A stretch of DNA of 64,000 nt from Tubulanus polymorphus (Eukaryota; Nemertea; Palaeonemertea; Tubulaniformes; Tubulanidae). Numbering within the stretch: position 1 is the first letter of the stretch; every line of letters starts with the position of its first letter. Positions 1-12,119 of the stretch are shown one piece after another. Under the pieces are notes generated by a model. That model worked only from the letters and a program-made list of their open reading frames with translations, was not told the origin of the DNA and searched no databases. The stretch spans positions 1,176,001-1,240,000 of the forward strand of contig NC_134034.1 in NCBI RefSeq assembly GCF_964204645.1, read 5' to 3'. Both the position numbers and the translations under genes were made by a program.

Positions 1-700
1 TCTGACGGCGTATAACTAATGAATCACTGAATCTCCCGGGGATCTCCAGGTGAATCTATGAAAGAATCTCTAAATGAATCGCCGGGGAATCTCTGATGAA
101 TCGTCAGGGTTATCTATCATCGGAAATATTCAACGCGTATCGGCGATGAATCGGAAGCAAACTCCGGGCGAATCTCAGACGGAACGAATCTTAACGCGGA
201 ACTAAAGAATCGGGGATCTTTGCGTCAGTACGAAACGAAAGATTTGTAAAGTGAAAAAATTCTCTAATTAAATTAAATTAAATTACGAATTAAAATTGAA
301 ATTCAATTTTCCAAAACAAAATATCGAAGAAAACAAGCTCTGGCAAGTGGATGAGTGTAGATGAATTTTCTGACACGAACTGACAATTTGACCTGACGAC
401 CGAGACCTGCCTTAATGTCGAATACCAGTGATCTCCAGAGAATCGACGAGGGAATCTCCGAGGGAATCTCCAGATAAATATCCAGGAAACCACCGACGAA
501 GCTGAGGAAAACTCCCGGGGAATCTGAACGAATCAGTAGGGAATCACCAAAGAATCTGTGAAGAATCGGGGACTTCTGTGTTTAATAGGAAACTCTGTCG
601 AAAATTAAAACGAAATACAATTTTCGAAAGCGAACAAAAATTTGTATTGAAGAAAACAAGCTCTGGCAAGTGGATGTAAGTCGGCCATTTTTTTTTAACC
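1..700. repeat. Degenerate GAATCTCC repeats with an approximately 320-bp tandem duplication
   Basis: The stretch is full of imperfect GAATC(T/G)CCGGG-like words. A larger duplication is visible: AAACAAGCTCTGGCAAGTGG occurs at about 329 and 655 with similar flanks (GAAGAAA before, ATG after). On the minus strand both copies read IHLPELVFF in open frames, but nothing else supports coding. Confidence 0.6.
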
Positions 701-988
701 GATAATTTACCGATAATTTCAAACGGCGTTGAAATGATCGAACACGACTCGCAGGGCGTGGTTACCACGGCTGCAGCGCGCGCGCGACCACGACGACGAT
801 GACTCACGATTCGCGTCGCGCGGAACAGATTATAACAATGTTTATACGACCTGTTTACGCTATCGTCATGGAGACGAGCGGCGACCGGCAGACATAAAGT
901 CGATGCGACGTTAATTAATGCCCGATCGACGTTTTTATTTCATCTCGCGACCGACCGAACGAACGATCTAAAATTTAAATATCGCCGA

Positions 989-1354
989 TTAACCCTTTAA
1001 CTAGTCAATTACCCTCGTCAAAATGGCTCCCCCTAGTGTTCAGTTAATCTAATGAACTTACTTTGAAATCTTCGAAAACAAGGATTTTTATCCTTAGAAT
1101 TATTTATCATGATGTTTAATGATCAGAAAATTGTTGATATTTTAGATCATTTTTTGGGCCAGTAGCGAATTGGGGAGTGAATTAGGAATCTTGCTGCACA
1201 TATAGGGAATCAAACTGCTAGTATTGCCACCTATAAGTGTCTACGTGAACTAGTAGTGAAAACACAGGGGGGGAACCCGGTCTAGGCGTGTAATCCTTGT
1301 CCTCGTAAACGGAGAGGTAAAAGTGAGGTTAGTTTGAAGCTGTTTAAGGGTTAA
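989..1354. mobile_element. Possible TTAA-flanked MITE (diverged)
   Basis: A 366-bp segment bounded by TTAA on both sides with imperfect terminal inverted repeats CCCTTTAACTAG / CCCTTAAACAGC. The ends resemble the better preserved TTAA elements at 22266, 29234, 36126 and 55920, but the inner palindromes are absent. May be a different or decayed family. Confidence 0.4.
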
Positions 1355-1734
1355 CGGCTGGTATTGTAAACGTTGAATTGAAGTTCAGTGTTATGAGTTA
1401 TTGATCCGCCGAGCGTTCAGCAGACGGATATCGCTAACGATAAATAAACCTCACATTTCACTCCAATAGTTAATTAACATTAGTCATATTATTATAATTG
1501 TATTGAATGCAGCTCGGCGTTCACTGCACGCTCCATCGTAAGACTCGGTCGTACAGCTCGGTCGTACAGCTCGGTCGTACGGCCGGTTGTATAAGCTGAT
1601 TAATGCGTTTATTAGCCTTGAAGTGGATGAACGTTTTTAACCCCTCACAGGACAACAACCAGTAAAGAGAATACGAAATCAATTGCTCCACAGAATTCGA
1701 CTCAAATAGCTCAAACGAGGGGACTGCGGCGAGG

Positions 1735-1915
1735 GAGGACTCACCAGGTGTCGCCGGTGGTATCCAAAATGTCTGAGGCAGATTCATCCTATGGCAAGAG
1801 AGGATCTACCAGGTGTGGCTAGTGTACAGTGGGACATCAACTACTGCGGCAATAAAGGATTCCACCATTGGCAAGCGATGATCCACCAGGTGTCGTTAGT
1901 GTGCAGTAGGACATA
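1735..1915. repeat. Copies of the 77-bp CACCAGGTGTCGCTAGTG family
   Basis: Two to three diverged units containing CACCAGGTGTC, GTGCAGTAGGACATC and CTACTGCGGCAATA-like phrases. The same family is at 16570-16860, 17250-17280, 19040-19350, 30385-30590 and 63690-64000. Confidence 0.7.
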
Positions 1916-2363
1916 GATGCCAAATTTCTTCAAAGATCAAATTAAAAGCTATTCATAATTTTCGATGACAAATAAATATTGCATCTTTCATGATTTTTAT
2001 CTGAACGAAATGATGCGGTACAAAATTGTGCCAGAACACCTCCCCCCACACTCCCCTTCCTCCCCACACACTCCCCCCTCCCCCTCCGAGTTCCGATTCA
2101 GATGACTCTCATAACGTGACGTGTTTCGAAAACTCAAAATTTTCAACGACCGTTTGAGTAGGTCGGGGGGAGGGGAGTCTAGTGACGTGAAGAGCCCATC
2201 CCCGGCGATATCGTCACTACCCGATATCACTACGCTTAAAAAAAAACAACCTCACCGAATAAAACTATGTTAACAGCACTTCTAGTCTTTCTCACATCTC
2301 ATATAAGTTGACAGAAATCAATATCTAGAGATTTATTTCAATATTTCATGATTACATCGTCGC

Positions 2364-2571
2364 GTTTAACCCTCTCCTCGCTGTACGTTTAACCCTCACC
2401 TCGCGGTACGTTTAACCCTCTCCTCGCGGTACGTTTAACCCTCTCCTCGCTGTACGTTTAACCCTCTCCTCGCTGTACGTTTAACCCTCTCCTCGCTGTA
2501 CGTTTAACCCTCCTCGCTGTACGTTTAACCCTCTCCTCGCTGTACGTTTAACCCTCTCCTCGCTGTACGTT
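2364..2571. repeat. 23-bp tandem array, about 9 copies
   Basis: Unit TTTAACCCTCTCCTCGCTGT plus ACG, with G/T variants (TCGCGG, TCGCTG) and one copy missing TC. A compact, little-diverged satellite. It is not telomeric repeat despite the AACCCTC core. Confidence 0.9.
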
Positions 2572-3360
2572 CATCTGATCTCATGACGACCGGACCACGG
2601 CCTACGAGGGACTTTACTCTATTGAGTTGATCTTTTAACCGTAGGACTCGACGACAGCCTTAGAGGGAAAGGAACCACCAAGAAAACTGAGTTTCAAACC
2701 TAATAGCTTTTTTCAAATTTTCAGATATTTGAAAAGAAAGACCCGTGGAGAAAATATTGATACCTTGTTTCTCATTTCTGCTGAGCCTAAAAATTTTACC
2801 CGGCCGGCCGTCTAGCTACCCTGTACATGATCAAACTCACAATAACGGAGACCTGACAGTTATAGAAATGAACTGATTACAAATTTCATTGCAGTTTACA
2901 AAAGTGACCCGGCCGTTTAGGAGAAACAAAGTATCCTTTTACTTCTAGCCTGAATTTTCTAAGAAGCAAATTAAGATTTGAAGCCTAATTACATTTTGAT
3001 CTGAGAAAGCTGAAGTAGTCACTGTTGTGATTATTACAGTGTGACTCGCGGTGGAGTGTTGAGAGCTCAACAAACAATAGAATTTAATCAATTCTATTGT
3101 CACACAGTCAATATTATAATATCATATGATTAATGAGTAGAACAATAACCCCTTCTCCCTCCCCTCCACCTCCCCTCCCCTCCCCTTCCCCCACCGGCGG
3201 TGGCTTACTCAACAGATGTAAAGAGAACAGATGTTTAAAGTAAATGATGTGAAAAATTATTCTTTTCAAATCTTACAACAGATTTTTCATCCAATTCATC
3301 GACAAAGCAAAGAATTCTTTTAACACAAATTGGATAAATAAATAATATATTAATAATGGG

Positions 3361-3757
3361 TTTGACTATGAATCCAGTTCCACAGTTGTGTGGGTTTAAT
3401 TTGACTCTGGATCCAGTTCCACAGTTGTGTGGGTTTGATTTGACTCTGGATCCAGTTCCACAGTTGTGTGGGTTTAATTTGACTCTGAATCCAGTTCCAC
3501 AGTTGTATAGGTTTAATTTGACTCTGAACCCAGCTCCACAGTTGAGTGGGTTTAATTTGACTCTGAACCCAGTTCCACATTTGTGTGGATTTAATTTGAC
3601 TCTGGATCCAGTTCCACAGTTGTGTGGGTTTAATTTGACTCTGGATCCGGTTCCACAGTTGTGTGGGCTTAATTTGACTCTAAATCCCACAGTTGTGTGT
3701 GAGTTTAATTCGACTCTGGATCCAGTTCCACAGTTGTGCGAGTTGGATTCGACTTTC
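3361..3757. repeat. 39-bp tandem array, about 10 copies (CCAGTTCCACAGTTG core)
   Basis: Each unit holds GATCCAGTTCCACAGTTGTG followed by TGGGTTTAATTTGACTCTG. Because 39 is a multiple of three, several frames stay open on both strands over the whole array and give repeated 13-residue peptides; I regard these as artefacts of the unit length. The core is shared with other dispersed repeats in the window. Confidence 0.9.
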
Positions 3758-3998
3758 AGATTTAAAACCTCTAAATCCCGTAATATATATATTGAGATAT
3801 AATAATCAGACACAGCAGCGTGGTGCGTGGTGTGTGGTATATAATGTGACGCTACTGCAATCAGTGTATGATACATCATATAATAAGCCTCTCTACTCTG
3901 AATGATCGCTCGTGAAAAAGACACCAAAGATAAAAGGCTAACAAACTAATCAATCAAATGAACATTTAATGTATTTCATCAGTCGCGACTCTAAGCCT

Positions 3999-5235
3999 TT
4001 CCCCTGTCTCGCTATCAGAGTCTCTTCTACCCAGCTATCAGCCTTTCCCCTGCCTCGCTATCAGAGTCTCTTCTACCCAGCTATCAGAGTCTCTCCTACC
4101 CAGCTATCAGCCTTTCCCCTGTCTCGCTATCAGAGTCTCTTCTACCCAGCTATCAGCCTTTCCCCTGCCTTGCTATCAGAGTCTCTTCTACCCAGCTATC
4201 AGCCTTTCCCCTGCCTCGCTATCAGAGTCTCTTCTACCCAGCTATCAGCCTTTCCCCTGCCTCGCTATCAGAGTCTCTTCTACCCAGCTATCAGCCTTTC
4301 CCCTGCCTCGCTATCAGAGTCTCTTCTACCCAGCTATCAGCCTTTCCCCTGTCTCGTTATCAGAGACTCTTCTACCCAGCTATCAGCCTTTCCCCTGCCT
4401 CGCTATCAGAGTCTCTTCTACCCAGCTATCAGAGTCTCTTCTACCCAGCTATCAGCCTTTCCCCTGCCTTGCTATCAGAGTCTCTTCTACCCAGCTATCA
4501 GCCTTTCCCCTGCCTTGCTATCAGAGTCTCTCCTACCCAGCTATCAGCCTTTCCCCTGCCTCGCTATCAGAGTCTCTTCTACCCAGCTATCAGAGTCTCT
4601 TCTACCCAGCTATCAGCTTTTCCCCTGTCTCGCTATCAGAGTCTCTTCTACCCAGCTATCAGCCTTTCCCCTGCCTCGCTATCAGAGTCTCTTCTACCCA
4701 GCTATCAGAGTCTCTTCTACCCAGCTATCAGCCTTTCCCCTGCCTTGCTATCAGAGTCTCTCCTACCCAGCTATCAGCCTTTCCCCTGCCTCGCTATCAG
4801 AGTCTCTTCTACCCAGCTATCAGCCTTTCCCCTGCCTTGCTATCAGAGTCTCTTCTACCCAGATATCAGCCTTTCCCCTGCCTTGCTATCAGAGTCTCTC
4901 CTACCCAGCTACCAGCCTTTCCCCTGCCTTGCTATCAGAGTCTCTCCTACCCAGCTATCAGCCTTTCCCCTGCCTTGCTATCAGAGTCTCTCCTACCCAG
5001 CTACCAGCCTTTCCCCTGCCTTGCTATCAGAGTCTCTTCTACCCAGCTATCAGCCTTTCCCCTGCCTTGCTATCAGAGTCTCTCCTACCCAGCTACCAGC
5101 CTTTCCCCTGCCTTGCTATCAGAGTCTCTCCTACCCAGCTATCAGCCTTTCCCCTGCCTTGCTATCAGAGTCTCTTCTACCCAGCTATCAGCCTTTCCCC
5201 TGTCGTGCTAGCGGAGTCCCCTCCATCCAGCTATA
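3999..5235. repeat. 23/46-bp tandem array, about 1.2 kb
   Basis: The longest array in the window. A 46-bp higher-order unit is made of two 23-mers: AGAGTCTCTTCTACCCAGCT plus ATC and AGCCTTTCCCCTGCCTCGCT plus ATC, with occasional doubling of the first half. Variation is limited to a few positions (T/C in CTCTTC, C/T in GCCTCG). Long open frames here arise only because the array lacks stops. Confidence 0.93.
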
Positions 5236-5531
5236 CCCATGCTTTGTGCATCACATGGTCCCTACAGATCGGTCATTCCTGGATATAAGGAGTTTTGAAG
5301 GAGAAAATTTTAATTTTTCATATTCCAATTACGGTAAATCGATACTGTTTATCTCGGTAAACCATTATTAATTCAGTGGTTTTATAAGCAAATTTTTATC
5401 CTTTACACTAATTAAACTAAGTTTGTAATTAGGAAACCGCCTAAAAATCTTGGTTCCAAACATATCGATTTAGGTGTAGTTTACTGTCGTACAACAACAA
5501 ACATTTCTAATTGCCTATTGCGCAATGGCGG

Positions 5532-5760
5532 TCTATTCGTTTTAAATCGGGCATCGTTCAGGGATGAACGTCGAGCCCACTCGCGATCTATTCGTTTTAA
5601 ATCGGGCATCGTTTAGGGATGAACGTCGAGCCCATTCGCGATCTATTCGTTTTAAATCGGGCATCGTTCAGGGATGAACGTCGAGCCCACTCGCGATCTA
5701 TTCGTTTTAAATCGGGCATCGTTCAGGGATGAACGTCGAGCCCACTCGCGATCTATTCGT
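5532..5760. repeat. 55-bp tandem array, 4 copies
   Basis: Units begin TCTATTCGTTTTAAATCGGG and contain CATCGTTCAGGGATGAACG, a short inverted repeat (CGTTC...GAACG). Copies are nearly identical, so expansion is recent. Confidence 0.9.
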
Positions 5761-5999
5761 TTTTATTTCTAATCATCACTCCCCGAAAAAACACGATCAA
5801 TAATTCAACGCAAATCGCATTTCAATCATCATAATACTCAGTAACCGTGACGATATAAACGCTCTGCGCGGCGATGCGTCGCGCATTGTTGCGTATCGAA
5901 ATCGTCGTCAAAATTTACGATTATTGAAACCAACGGCGATATTGAACATTTATTCAAATGTTTATTACACAAACAATTGATGGAAATACCCGTCTAGAA

Positions 6000-6200
6000 A
6001 ATATGGCTGCCTCCTTAAATCACCCTATGACATCATCAATAATCCCCCTATGACATCATCAATATGCCTGCTAGTGATTTAACCTATTGACAGTTCGAGA
6101 AAAGATGTCAGCCTCCATAAATCCCCCTATGACATCATCAAATTGTCTACTAGTGATTTGACCCTCCCAGAAATCACCCTATGACATCATAGTTGTTGTC
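6000..6200 (+). repeat. 79-bp CCCCCTATGACATCATC repeat family, 3-4 copies
   Basis: Forward copies of the family found throughout the window. A consensus copy runs AAAGATGTCTGCCTCCATAA, ATCCCCCTATGACATCATC, AAATTGTCTACTAGTGATTT, GATCTATAGACACTTCTAG. It contains a short inverted repeat ATCAAAT...ATTTGAT. These copies are antisense to PKD1, in whose long intron they probably lie. Confidence 0.85.
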
Positions 6201-6587
6201 AATAGTGACCGGTGACCGGAGCAGCAGACGCAACGCGATTAACCCCCCTCACTCCCTCCTCCCTCTCCTCCCCGTGCTCGGTTTGTTTATCTAATCAATG
6301 TTGAGACTGATTGTTAATTTCCTGTCGACGATATCCGACACACGGCGACGACGAAAACCGCAAACCCGAAAACAGACACGGACCACTTCCCCCTCGAGTG
6401 ATCCGTCCGAAACATGAAACTCCCGATGATGAAATATCGTTAATTACTCTCGGGTCTTAGCGGTGATTACCATCCCGCGTCCTCGTCGTCGATGGCGATG
6501 AAATTTGTTTTATTGTTGCCGCTAGAGTTTATATAAATATCGCGTGTATTTACACAACGTGACGATTCTGAAACCACGACCGTCCCC

Positions 6588-6880
6588 GGAACCACCGGGA
6601 CGTGATCATCAACCCCTCGAACTCCTCCCTGGAACCACCGGGACGTGATCATCAACCCCTCAAACTCCTCCCCGGAACCACCGGGACGTGATCATCAACC
6701 CCTCGAACTCCTCCCCGGAACCACCGGGACGTGATCATCAACCCCTCAAACTCCTCCCTGGAACCACCGGGACGTGATCATCAACCCCTCAAACTCCTCC
6801 CTGGAACAACCGGGACGTGATCATCAACCCCTCGAACTCCTCCCTGGAACAACCGGGACGTGATCATCAACCCCTCAAAC
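6588..6880. repeat. 43-bp tandem array, about 7 copies
   Basis: Unit GGAACCACCGGGACGTGATC followed by ATCAACCCCTCGAACTCCTCCCT with few substitutions (CGA/CAA, CCACC/CAACC). Confidence 0.9.
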
Positions 6881-7009
6881 TCCAGAACCAAACACATAGG
6901 CAGAGATACGAAGGAAGAACAGACAGATAGACAGAGCAAACAGACAGTTAGGAAGGACAGATGGACTGACAGACAGAAATACGAAGCAGAGTGACAGAGC
7001 TAGAGAGGA

Positions 7010-7350
7010 CAGACAGACCGATAGGAAGCAGATAGACACAGATAGGAAGCAGATAGATAGGAAGCAGATAGATAGGAAGCAGATAGACAGCGATAGGAAG
7101 CAGATAGACAGAGATAGGAAGCAGATAGATAGGAAGCAGATAGATAGGAAGCAGATAGACAGCGATAGGAAGCAGACAGACAGAGATAGGAAGCAGATAG
7201 ACAGGAAGCAGATAGATAGGAAGCAGATAGACAGAGATAGGAATCCGATACAGAGATAGGAATCAGATAGACAGGAAGCAGATAGACAGCGATAGGAAGC
7301 AGATAGACAGAGATAGGAATCAGATAGACAGAGATAGGAATCAGATAGAC
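7010..7350. repeat. Purine-rich GATAGGAAGCAGATAGACA array
   Basis: Irregular 12-, 18- and 21-bp combinations of GATAGGAAGCAGATAGACAG. The minus strand gives open frames rich in CFLSICFLS-like repeats; this is a composition effect, not a gene. Confidence 0.85.
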
Positions 7351-7699
7351 AGTATGTATAGCTGTAATGATGTTGTATGTATCTAAGATGTAACAGTGAT
7401 TCAGAGGCAGACGACCGAACGACCGACGGAACAAACAGTTTGACAGACGGACGAACATTGTATCCCTCGGCGACGACGCAGTAATTTCTGACATAATTTC
7501 GCCGCGAAAAATGATATACGACCACAATTCGACCAGTGACGTTCGTTCGGATCGAAATCTCGCCGGCTTTCAATATATCAAATATCTAAACACGATATAC
7601 ACTGACTAATGAATCAGCCGGGATCTTAGAGGCGAGGGGAGCGTGGGGGGAGGCAGCGGGGAGCAGAGGGGGGATTCTCAGACGGGACTCATTCCGTAT

Positions 7700-7942
7700 A
7701 TACATTAAATTGGATATTAATATATATCTCATATCATATAATATATATCTCATATAAATATAATATATATCTCATATCATATAATATATATCTCATATAA
7801 ATATAATATATATCTCATATAACATAATATATATCTCATACAAAATAATATATATATCATATAGCATAATATATATCTCATATAATATAATATATATCTC
7901 CTACAATACAATATATATCTCATATAATATAATATATATCTG
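7700..7942. repeat. ATATATCTCATAT array
   Basis: About 11 units of 20-22 bp, ATAATATATATCTCATAT with small changes. Confidence 0.88.
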
Positions 7943-8365
7943 AGGCGTAGTATCTTAAACATGTAGGATTCGGCGATCCCGATGAGGGTTGAGTTTATCT
8001 AATTTGTGACCTCGCGCATTCTAAACCCACAGGGTGAGGGATTACACGCTGTATTGATGTGAAGATAAGTTCATCTGACAACTGTCTGACCCGAGGGTCC
8101 TCGGCTATACACTGCACAGTATCCAACTCAAAACAGTCGTGAATTCGTGAGTTTCAATTAGTTCTTTTTCAGTTATTTTAACTCGAAGTTGAATCTTAAA
8201 CCAGAATTTTAGAAGCATCAGGTTTGAACCCAGCAGTTAGGCTCAAAACAATTACACCTGACTCAGAGTTTTAGAACATTATGGAAAGGCAATTTGAAAT
8301 TCATTTGATTCATATTTTTATGTTACATCTGCTTAAACTGAAATTATCTATTTACTACTGCCATA

Positions 8366-8640
8366 AGGTCACCTGGCCGGTGACATCATAGCCAACCAAA
8401 GCCTTTAGCCTAGGTCATGTGACCAGGACACCAGCCACCACTTCTAACACTAACCCGAGGTCACCTGACCAGGCTATACATATTCATAGCCTTAGGTCAG
8501 CTGACTGGTGATAGCTCAGCCAATCAAACCCCTAGCTGTAGGTCACCTGACCAGCCTATACATATTCATAACCCTAGGTCACCTGGCTGGTAATAGAACA
8601 GCCAATCAAACCCCTAGCTGTAGGTCACCTGACCACAGGG
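8366..8640. repeat. 82-bp diverged tandem repeat with GGTCACCTGACC palindromes
   Basis: Roughly three units carrying TAGGTCACCTG(A/G)CC(A/T)G and AGCCAATCAAACCCCTAGCTG. The words GGTCACCTGACC/GGTCAGCTGAC are near-palindromic E-box-like motifs. Confidence 0.75.
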
Positions 8641-8741
8641 TGGATTGTAAGTGGGTGGGCTGGTCAGTCCTATATCAGTCATTGCTCAAGAGTCTGACAA
8701 TAAGTTGTGGATATGAATGGAATAGTAATATAGCTGACAGA

Positions 8742-9127
8742 CATACTATAGACACTGACACTGACATACTATAGACACTGACACTGACATACTATAGACA
8801 CTGACACTGACATACTATAGACACTGACACTGACATACTATAGACACTGACACTGACATACTATAGACACTGACACTGACATACTATAGACACTGACACT
8901 GACATACTATAGACACTGACACTGACATACTATAGACACTGACACTGACATACTATAGACACTGACACTGACATACTATAGACACTGACACTGACATACT
9001 ATAGACACTGACACTGACATACTATAGACACTGACACTGACATACTATAGACACTGACACTGACATACTATAGACACTGACACTGACATACTATAGACAC
9101 TGACACTGACATACTATAGACACTGAC
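8742..9127. repeat. 23-bp tandem array, about 17 near-identical copies
   Basis: Unit ACACTGACACTGACATACTA plus TAG. Copies appear identical across the array, implying recent expansion or active homogenisation. Confidence 0.95.
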
Positions 9128-9164
9128 TGCTGAAGACATGATAAATGAGTTCAGAATACAGTAA

Positions 9165-9452
9165 TAAGGAATACAGTATTCCTGAAGATGACTATTAGGA
9201 TATAGTCCCCAAACGTTGAATAAACTACACTAACTCAAGGAATACAGTATTCCTGAAGATGACTATTAGGATATAGTCCCCAAACGTTGAATAAACTACA
9301 CTAACTCAAGGAATACAGTATTCCTGAAGATGACTATTAGGATATAGTCCCCAAACGTTGAATAAACTACACTAGCTCAAGGAATACAGTATTCCTGAAG
9401 ATGACTATTAGGATATAGTCCCCAAACGTTGAATAAACTACACTAACTCAAG
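9165..9452. repeat. 71-bp tandem array, 4 copies
   Basis: Each unit contains the palindrome GGAATACAGTATTCC and the phrase GACTATTAGGATATAGTCC (also a near-palindrome), followed by CCAAACGTTGAATAAACTAC. Only one or two substitutions separate copies. Confidence 0.93.
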
Positions 9453-9989
9453 GAAACATTTCAGGCTCTTTTTATTCTTATTGCGCGGGGGATTTTATCT
9501 AATCTTTACAATGCGGACTCGGAGAGCGTTAAGCGATAAAGATGTCCTACGACCATATGGCTCTCGACCGCCAATACACACACCGAACAGAAGAGATGAC
9601 ATTATCAACAAATCAGATCTTACGAACACTTTACACAAACCGCACAAATTATCAAGAGAAAGAGACCGAGAGAGAGATATTCATAGATCGCGTGCTGTTC
9701 CCATTATTCGTCGGTAATTCGTCGACATTTTCGCCGCACTTAAAGAATTACGTCGCGAATATCGCGGAATTATCGTCGTAACCAAAAATCGGCATTTTCT
9801 CATAATAATACGTCGTAATATCGGCATCGCGCGTTTATTATGTTTTTCTTCGTTCGAAAAGAAAATTACAATTCGTCGTCGTCGTCGACGACGTTTGAAA
9901 TCGTAAAATCGCGGCGATGAAAGTTGTAAACGACCGGGATTTGCGGCAGACGACAAAATCAGACTAATAATACTAGATACAGATTGTAT

Positions 9990-10255
9990 TTGATATGCCT
10001 GGAGCCACCCACTAGAGATTACTCCGAACAGAATTATCTGAATATCCTTGTAGCCGCCCGCTGCAGAAAGGGATGGCCCCGAATACCCATGATTAAGATA
10101 TTTCCGGAGCCACCCACTAGAGAAACCGACAACTCTGAATAACATGATTTGGATATTCTTGAAGCCACCCACTAGAGAAATGGATGGATATTCCCGGAGC
10201 CACCCTCTAGAGAAATGGATGGATATTCCCGGAGCCACCCTCTAGAGAAATGGAT
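9990..10255. repeat. GGAGCCACCCACTAGAGAAA repeats
   Basis: Five to six units of 45-55 bp combining GGAGCCACCC(A/T)CTAGAGAAA with GGATATTCC. The same family forms the array at 58265-58630 (in opposite orientation) and diverged copies at 24440-24620. Confidence 0.8.
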
Positions 10256-10264
10256 GACTCCGAA

Positions 10265-10515
10265 CTAGGACCTCTGGTAGAACCAGTCACAGTAGAACCA
10301 AGCCCGGTAGAACCAGGTCTAGTAATACCAAGCCCTGTAGACAAGACCCAGTAGAACCAGCGTCTAGTTGAACCAGACCTGGTAGAACCAGACCCGGTAG
10401 AACCAGACCCTGTAGAACCAGACCCGGTAGAACCAGACCCTGTAGAACCAGACCCGGTAGAACCAGACCCAGTAGAACCAGACCCAGTAGAACCAGACCC
10501 GGTAGAACCGGTCAC
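10265..10515. repeat. 15-bp GTAGAACCAGACCCG array
   Basis: About 16 units of 15 bp. The minus strand reads (GSTGS)n in one open frame of 102 codons; I treat this as non-coding because no splice site or non-repetitive coding sequence adjoins it. Confidence 0.88.
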
Positions 10516-10799
10516 AGTTTCTCAGTGGTTGATGGTTGTTATCAGTGTGCGTGTGTTATTTTAACAGACACTCTAGTCTGTACTGTCAAGTGCTACTCTT
10601 CACGCCGTGTGCAACATTTTTATGATATCACTTAAAAGCACTTATACACGACGGAAATAAAGTCACCTTCTGTTCATATATTTCCTGCCCCCCTCCTCCA
10701 GTCGACCGTCCAACACGCAAAATGAAAAAAAATGTTCCCATTTTTTTGCTATCACGTCGCTGATGATTCATGTACTAACAGTTAATGAATATTGATCAA

Positions 10800-11460
10800 G
10801 GGTTTTTTAATGGTTGCAACTTTTCCCTAATTGAGTACATGGTTCCTTTAATTAAGTACATGGTTCTCTTCCCTAATTGAGAACCTGGTTCCTTTAATCA
10901 AGTACATGGTTCTTTTCCCTAATTGAGAACCTGCTTCCTTTAATCAAGTACATGGTTCTCTTCCCCAATTGAGAACCTGGTTCCTTTAATTAAGTACATG
11001 GTTCTTTTCCCCAATTGAGAACCTGGTTCCTTTAATTAAGTACATGGTTCTTTTCCCTAATTGAGAACCTGCTTCCTTTAATCAAGTACATGGTTCTCTT
11101 CCCCAATTGAGAACCTGGTTCCTTTAATTAAGTACATGGTTCTTTTCCCCAATTGAGAACCTGGTTCCTTTAATTAAGTACATGGTTCTTTTCCCTAATT
11201 GAGAACCTGCTTCCTTTAATCAAGTACATGATTCTCTTCCCTAATTGAGAACCTGGTTCCTTTAATTAAGTACATGGTTCTTTTTCCTTATTGAGAACAT
11301 GGTTCCCTTAATCAAGTACATGGTTCTTTTCCCTAATTGATAACATGGTTCCTTTAATTAAGTAAATGGTTCTTTTCCCTAATTGAGAACATAGTTTCTT
11401 TTCCCGAATCAAGTACCTGGTTCCTCTAATCAAGTACATGGTTCCTTTGATTGAGTAAAG
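10800..11460. repeat. 46-bp tandem array, about 14 copies
   Basis: Unit built from GGTTCCTTTAATTAAGTACA and TGGTTCTTTTCCCTAATTGAGAACC. A higher-order pattern of three units (138 bp) is visible, since CTGCTTCC, CTCTTCCCC and CTTTTCCCC variants recur in order. Confidence 0.9.
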
Positions 11461-12119
11461 GTTCCATATCTATGAACACTAATCTTAAATAACGATTGAG
11501 GCTTCATTTGAACCTCGAACTGCCGAATCGGGTTCTGTTTCTTATTTCATTTTTTAAAAAAACGCTGACTTGGCGAGCAGACGTTAACAGCCATGTGACT
11601 TCAGTTCACGTAAATCATCATAAGTGAATTAAACATGCCCGACGAACGAGTACAGATTAAAACTGAATATAACAGAATGCCAGCAGGCATTATGGATTAT
11701 ACTCAACAACGAGGCTTTTAATATTCAATCATTTAATCTATGGATTTGCGTAAATAACAAAGTGATAAACAGCTTTGACGTATTTTACCACTAAGTAGAG
11801 ATAATCCTACAATAAACGTTGTGTTAGACGTGAATATATTTCTACAAGTTTTAGACGAGTGACTGTTTAATTATTTTAAGAGAGCTAATTAGACATCTAC
11901 AGGTTATCATCACTATCAACTGATAGTCCTGATGCATCAATGTTTCGGTGTTGTGAAAAAATTTGTTTGCACATTTGTTACCGGGCACCTTTCAAACATT
12001 GAATACCAGTGGCCAACACAATGGCAGCCGCGAGGGCTCTTTCTCATGAGAGATAGTTTGGATCAGTCGACGTTGTAATCGATGACACACGCCATCTGGT
12101 GGTGAAACTATGAACACAG
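11461..12119. other. Unique AT-rich sequence, no gene seen
   Basis: One of the few non-repetitive stretches of the left 12.7 kb. A 28-codon open frame starts at about 11634 (MPDERVQIKTEYNRM) but lacks any support. No polycystin-like exon found on the minus strand. Confidence 0.5.

Noticed and set aside
780-960. CpG-rich stretch that could be a promoter or PKD1 exon
   Set aside because: No open minus-strand frame bounded by splice sites in the required phase; nothing beyond base composition supports it.
2364-2571. Telomere-like AACCCTC repeats
   Set aside because: The unit is 23 bp (CTCTCCTCGCTGTACGTTTA plus ACC), not TTAGGG; an ordinary satellite.
3235-5371. Long open frames across the 3.4-5.2 kb region on both strands, up to 439 codons
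   Set aside because: They are read from 39-bp and 46-bp tandem arrays without stops; the peptides are pure repeats in several frames, and there is no unique coding sequence or splice context.
6875-7573. 232-codon minus-strand frame with CFLSICFLS repeats
   Set aside because: Derives from the purine-rich tandem array; hydrophobic only because of composition.
10207-10515. 102-codon minus-strand GSTGS-repeat frame, possibly an extracellular linker of PKD1
   Set aside because: No acceptor or donor consistent with exon 30 phase 2 and no non-repeat coding sequence beside it.
11634-11720. 28-codon ORF MPDERVQIKTEYNRM...
   Set aside because: Too short, no conserved family, no transcript signals.
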